From Anaerolineaceae bacterium (lineage in GTDB: Bacteria; Chloroflexota; Anaerolineae; Anaerolineales; Anaerolineaceae), in NCBI GenBank assembly GCA_019429225.1, contig JAHYJK010000016.1, positions 1 through 33,338 on the forward strand: a DNA stretch of 33,338 nt. The letters run 5' to 3'. Below the pieces are notes generated by a model. It searched no databases and was not told the DNA's origin. It was given only the letters and a program-made list of their open reading frames with translations. Below, piece after piece: positions 31,507 through 33,338 of the stretch (positions are counted from its first letter, which is position 1; every line of letters begins with the position of its first letter). Position numbers and translations under genes: made by a program.

Positions 31507-33338
31507 ATGTGGGTAATCCATACACACTGGCAACCGCCGCGCAAACCATCCGATCAGGGTGGCATCTTATTTTGGGCTGAAACCGATGAAAGCCCAGCTC
31601 CCCCTTATTGGGATGGAGAAATACCCGAATCTCCTAAACCACAGGAACATCCTTATGCTTTAATGCCGGAGCTTATTATGGATCGGATTGGTCTCGGAAC
31701 TCCGTTAGAGAGTGCAAAACCCAATCTGATTACTTTGCATATGCCATCCACCCGTACAGGTCCAATCCCTTCGCCAGCTTTAACCCATGTATGGGAGTTG
31801 GATTTGGAAACAGACCCATTCCTGGCACCCTGGCGCATAGATGGTTTGTGGCTTCCCACAACGACTGCATTCAGTGTATTAATCAATTTACCGGAAGAGA
31901 GTCCTTTTAGCGACTTCATATTAGGGCAGGATGCTATTTACTGGCAAAATGTATGCAGCCTGGCATTGGAAATCCTCTCAGAACAAAAAATGATGCCCAT
32001 CATGGTACCAATAACCCCCGCCAGAGATACTTTTCATGCCCGTTGGCAACCGGTTCTGGATGGGAAAGATGATGGACCCCGTATGGCAAAACTGGTAGAG
32101 GCAATGCCACCCATTTGTCGGGCGGAATCATTGCACGGGGATCGAATTTATCCTGGCTCACTCCCCCCGGCACGCGCCTTGTTAGATAGCTTCTTAAATA
32201 CAATATGTGATGCCCTGGCTCGTTCCTGGGGAGGAGGTTCCGAGGCAATTCGTCTTATTCCGGAGAATCCAACCCCATTTGAAGCCTGGGTAAAGGCATT
32301 ATTCAGTCCGGACGCCAACATCAAAATTTCGGCCGTACAGGCGACTGCTTTATTTAGTAGCGTACGTGCCTGGATGCGTAACCTGCAAGCAGCTGGTGAT
32401 AATTATTTCCGGGTTGCTTTCCAATTGATCTCACCGTTAGACCAGGTTGCATCATTAGAAGATTCCAACTGGCAAATTCGATATTTATTGCAATCGCGGG
32501 ATGACCCCAATCTGTTGATCAATGCCGATCAAATCTGGAATACCCGTACCACCGCATTGGTTGTGGATGGTAAACGCTGCGAATTACCACAGGAAAAGCT
32601 GTTAATGGGTCTGGGCTATACAGCCCGACATTTCGAACCTATCGCCGACAGCCTGCAGAATCGCTATCCAACGGGCACTAAAATTAACACACATGAAGCC
32701 TATCAATTCTTACGAAATACAGCTCTCCTTTTGGATGAAGCTGGATTTGGTATTTTAGCACCAGAGTGGTGGGATACCAGCGGTGCCCGTCTCGGTGTCC
32801 GTTTACAGTTATCCCCTTCAGGTGCCAACACACAGGTGCGCGTCAAAGCGGGTGGACTCAATCTCAATACGCTGGTAAATTATCGCTGGGAGCTTTCTCT
32901 GGGTGATACTCGCCTTTCAAGAGCAGAATTTGATGCTTTAACCTCGCTCAATGAACCGCTGGTGCAATTAAATGGGAAATGGGTGCAATTGGACAGTGCA
33001 CAGGTACAGGCTGCCAAACGTTTCTGGGATACAGAAGGACACGCCGGGCAAATGGGTCTTATTCAGGCAGCTCAATATGTGTTGGGAGGTCAGACTGGGG
33101 CAGAAGGGCTACCGATTGATGGCGTAGATGCAGAGGGCTGGGTGCAGGAATGGCTGGACGGATTGGATGGTCATGAAAAGATGATCGTTCTACCGCAACC
33201 ACAAACCTTGCGAGGAAAGTTGCGTCCTTATCAGACCTATGGCTTTTCATGGCTCACATTCTTCCAGCGTTGGGGGTTGGGGGCTATTCTGGCAGATGAT
33301 ATGGGCCTCGGAAAAACAATTCAAGCTCTGGCATTGCT
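31507..33338 (+). CDS. SNF2-family DEAD/DEAH helicase, N-terminal part (3' truncated by window)
   Basis: The frame runs open from ATG 31507 to the window end, giving 610 residues of a larger protein. An in-frame TAA at 31495 excludes an earlier start. Residues 1-540 match the bacterial SNF2-associated N-terminal region ([11 protein letters not shown] at the start, then long segments such as [11 protein letters not shown] and [12 protein letters not shown]). Near residue 570 the SNF2 ATPase domain opens with [16 protein letters not shown] and, after [11 protein letters not shown], reaches motif I (Walker A) near 596-604. The rest of the motor is outside the window. It should be a double-stranded DNA translocase. 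There is no clear ribosome-binding site, and CATAAT ends 8 bases before the ATG. Confidence 0.92.
   Translation, partial: MWVIHTHWQPPRKPSDQGGILFWAETDESPAPPYWDGEIPESPKPQEHPYALMPELIMDRIGLGTPLESAKPNLITLHMPSTRTGPIPSPALTHVWELDLETDPFLAPWRIDGLWLPTTTAFSVLINLPEESPFSDFILGQDAIYWQNVCSLALEILSEQKMMPIMVPITPARDTFHARWQPVLDGKDDGPRMAKLVEAMPPICRAESLHGDRIYPGSLPPARALLDSFLNTICDALARSWGGGSEAIRLIPENPTPFEAWVKALFSPDANIKISAVQATALFSSVRAWMRNLQAAGDNYFRVAFQLISPLDQVASLEDSNWQIRYLLQSRDDPNLLINADQIWNTRTTALVVDGKRCELPQEKLLMGLGYTARHFEPIADSLQNRYPTGTKINTHEAYQFLRNTALLLDEAGFGILAPEWWDTSGARLGVRLQLSPSGANTQVRVKAGGLNLNTLVNYRWELSLGDTRLSRAEFDALTSLNEPLVQLNGKWVQLDSAQVQAAKRFWDTEGHAGQMGLIQAAQYVLGGQTGAEGLPIDGVDAEGWVQEWLDGLDGHEKMIVLPQPQTLRGKLRPYQTYGFSWLTFFQRWGLGAILADDMGLGKTIQALAL

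Noticed and set aside
31653..33250. Minus-strand reading frames in the last 1.7 kb
   Set aside because: They are opposite the open SNF2 frame, which has clear family motifs, and have none of their own.

Overview
This 33.3 kb window is ordinary-looking bacterial chromosome, gene-dense, about mid-40s % GC by eye, with no mobile elements, CRISPR array, rRNA or tRNA that I can see. Several traits suggest a Chloroflexota bacterium of the Anaerolineae type. These are lipoproteins and membrane proteins with long Thr/Pro 'PTAT' stalks, a membrane-anchored WD40 protein with a TPR-like cytoplasmic head, a CAP/LysM surface protein, a UbiA-type (menaquinone-like) prenyltransferase beside a succinate dehydrogenase set, and SAM-I riboswitch control of metK. 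This placement is inference from gene content only.

Layout. 1-500: 3' end of a tryptophanase/tyrosine phenol-lyase gene. 617-4292: UbiA prenyltransferase and a DUF429 protein (minus), a small DUF3054 membrane protein (plus) and an MFS transporter (minus). 4524-9012 (plus): a tightly coupled ECF sigma factor, membrane anti-sigma-like protein and zinc-ribbon NUDIX hydrolase, then the FtsK/SpoIIIE DNA translocase. 9039-10564 (minus): metK with its terminator, SAM-I riboswitch, expression-platform terminator and promoter. 10710-12424: a NagD-like HAD phosphatase facing ribonuclease Z. 12563-14226 (plus): an adenosine-specific-kinase-family protein with a palindrome-rich promoter, and a lipoprotein. 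14225-17408 (minus): membrane WD40 protein and nicotinamidase. 17609-22306 (plus): a coupled set of CAP/LysM surface protein, polyphosphate kinase, aldo/keto reductase and PTP-like protein. 22344-27114 (minus): NMT1-type ABC importer (binding protein, ATPase, permease), DUF4180 protein, cysteine desulfurase, and ArsR-DUF2087 regulator. 27296-30674 (plus): sdhCDAB. 30783-31076: small ABM-like protein. 31077-31506: non-coding stretch with a promoter-like site and a long-range stem that could be a structured RNA. 31507-end: 5' part of an SNF2-family helicase.

How it works together. The sdh operon feeds electrons from succinate into the quinone pool, which a UbiA enzyme could supply if it acts as MenA. 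The sigma/anti-sigma pair is a plausible envelope-stress switch. The ABC importer, DUF4180 protein and cysteine desulfurase point to sulfur or cofactor-precursor metabolism, but the substrate cannot be read from sequence.

I do not see a clear new multi-gene system. The most interesting undescribed-looking signals are regulatory: a perfect 12-bp-arm palindrome before the UbiA gene, two inverted repeats around the promoter of the adenosine-kinase-family gene, three 10-bp-phased TCGAT repeats at the ArsR promoter, and the possible RNA at 31128-31269. The DUF4180/cysteine desulfurase pairing and a PTP-like protein with a C-x4-R active-site loop are also worth checking.
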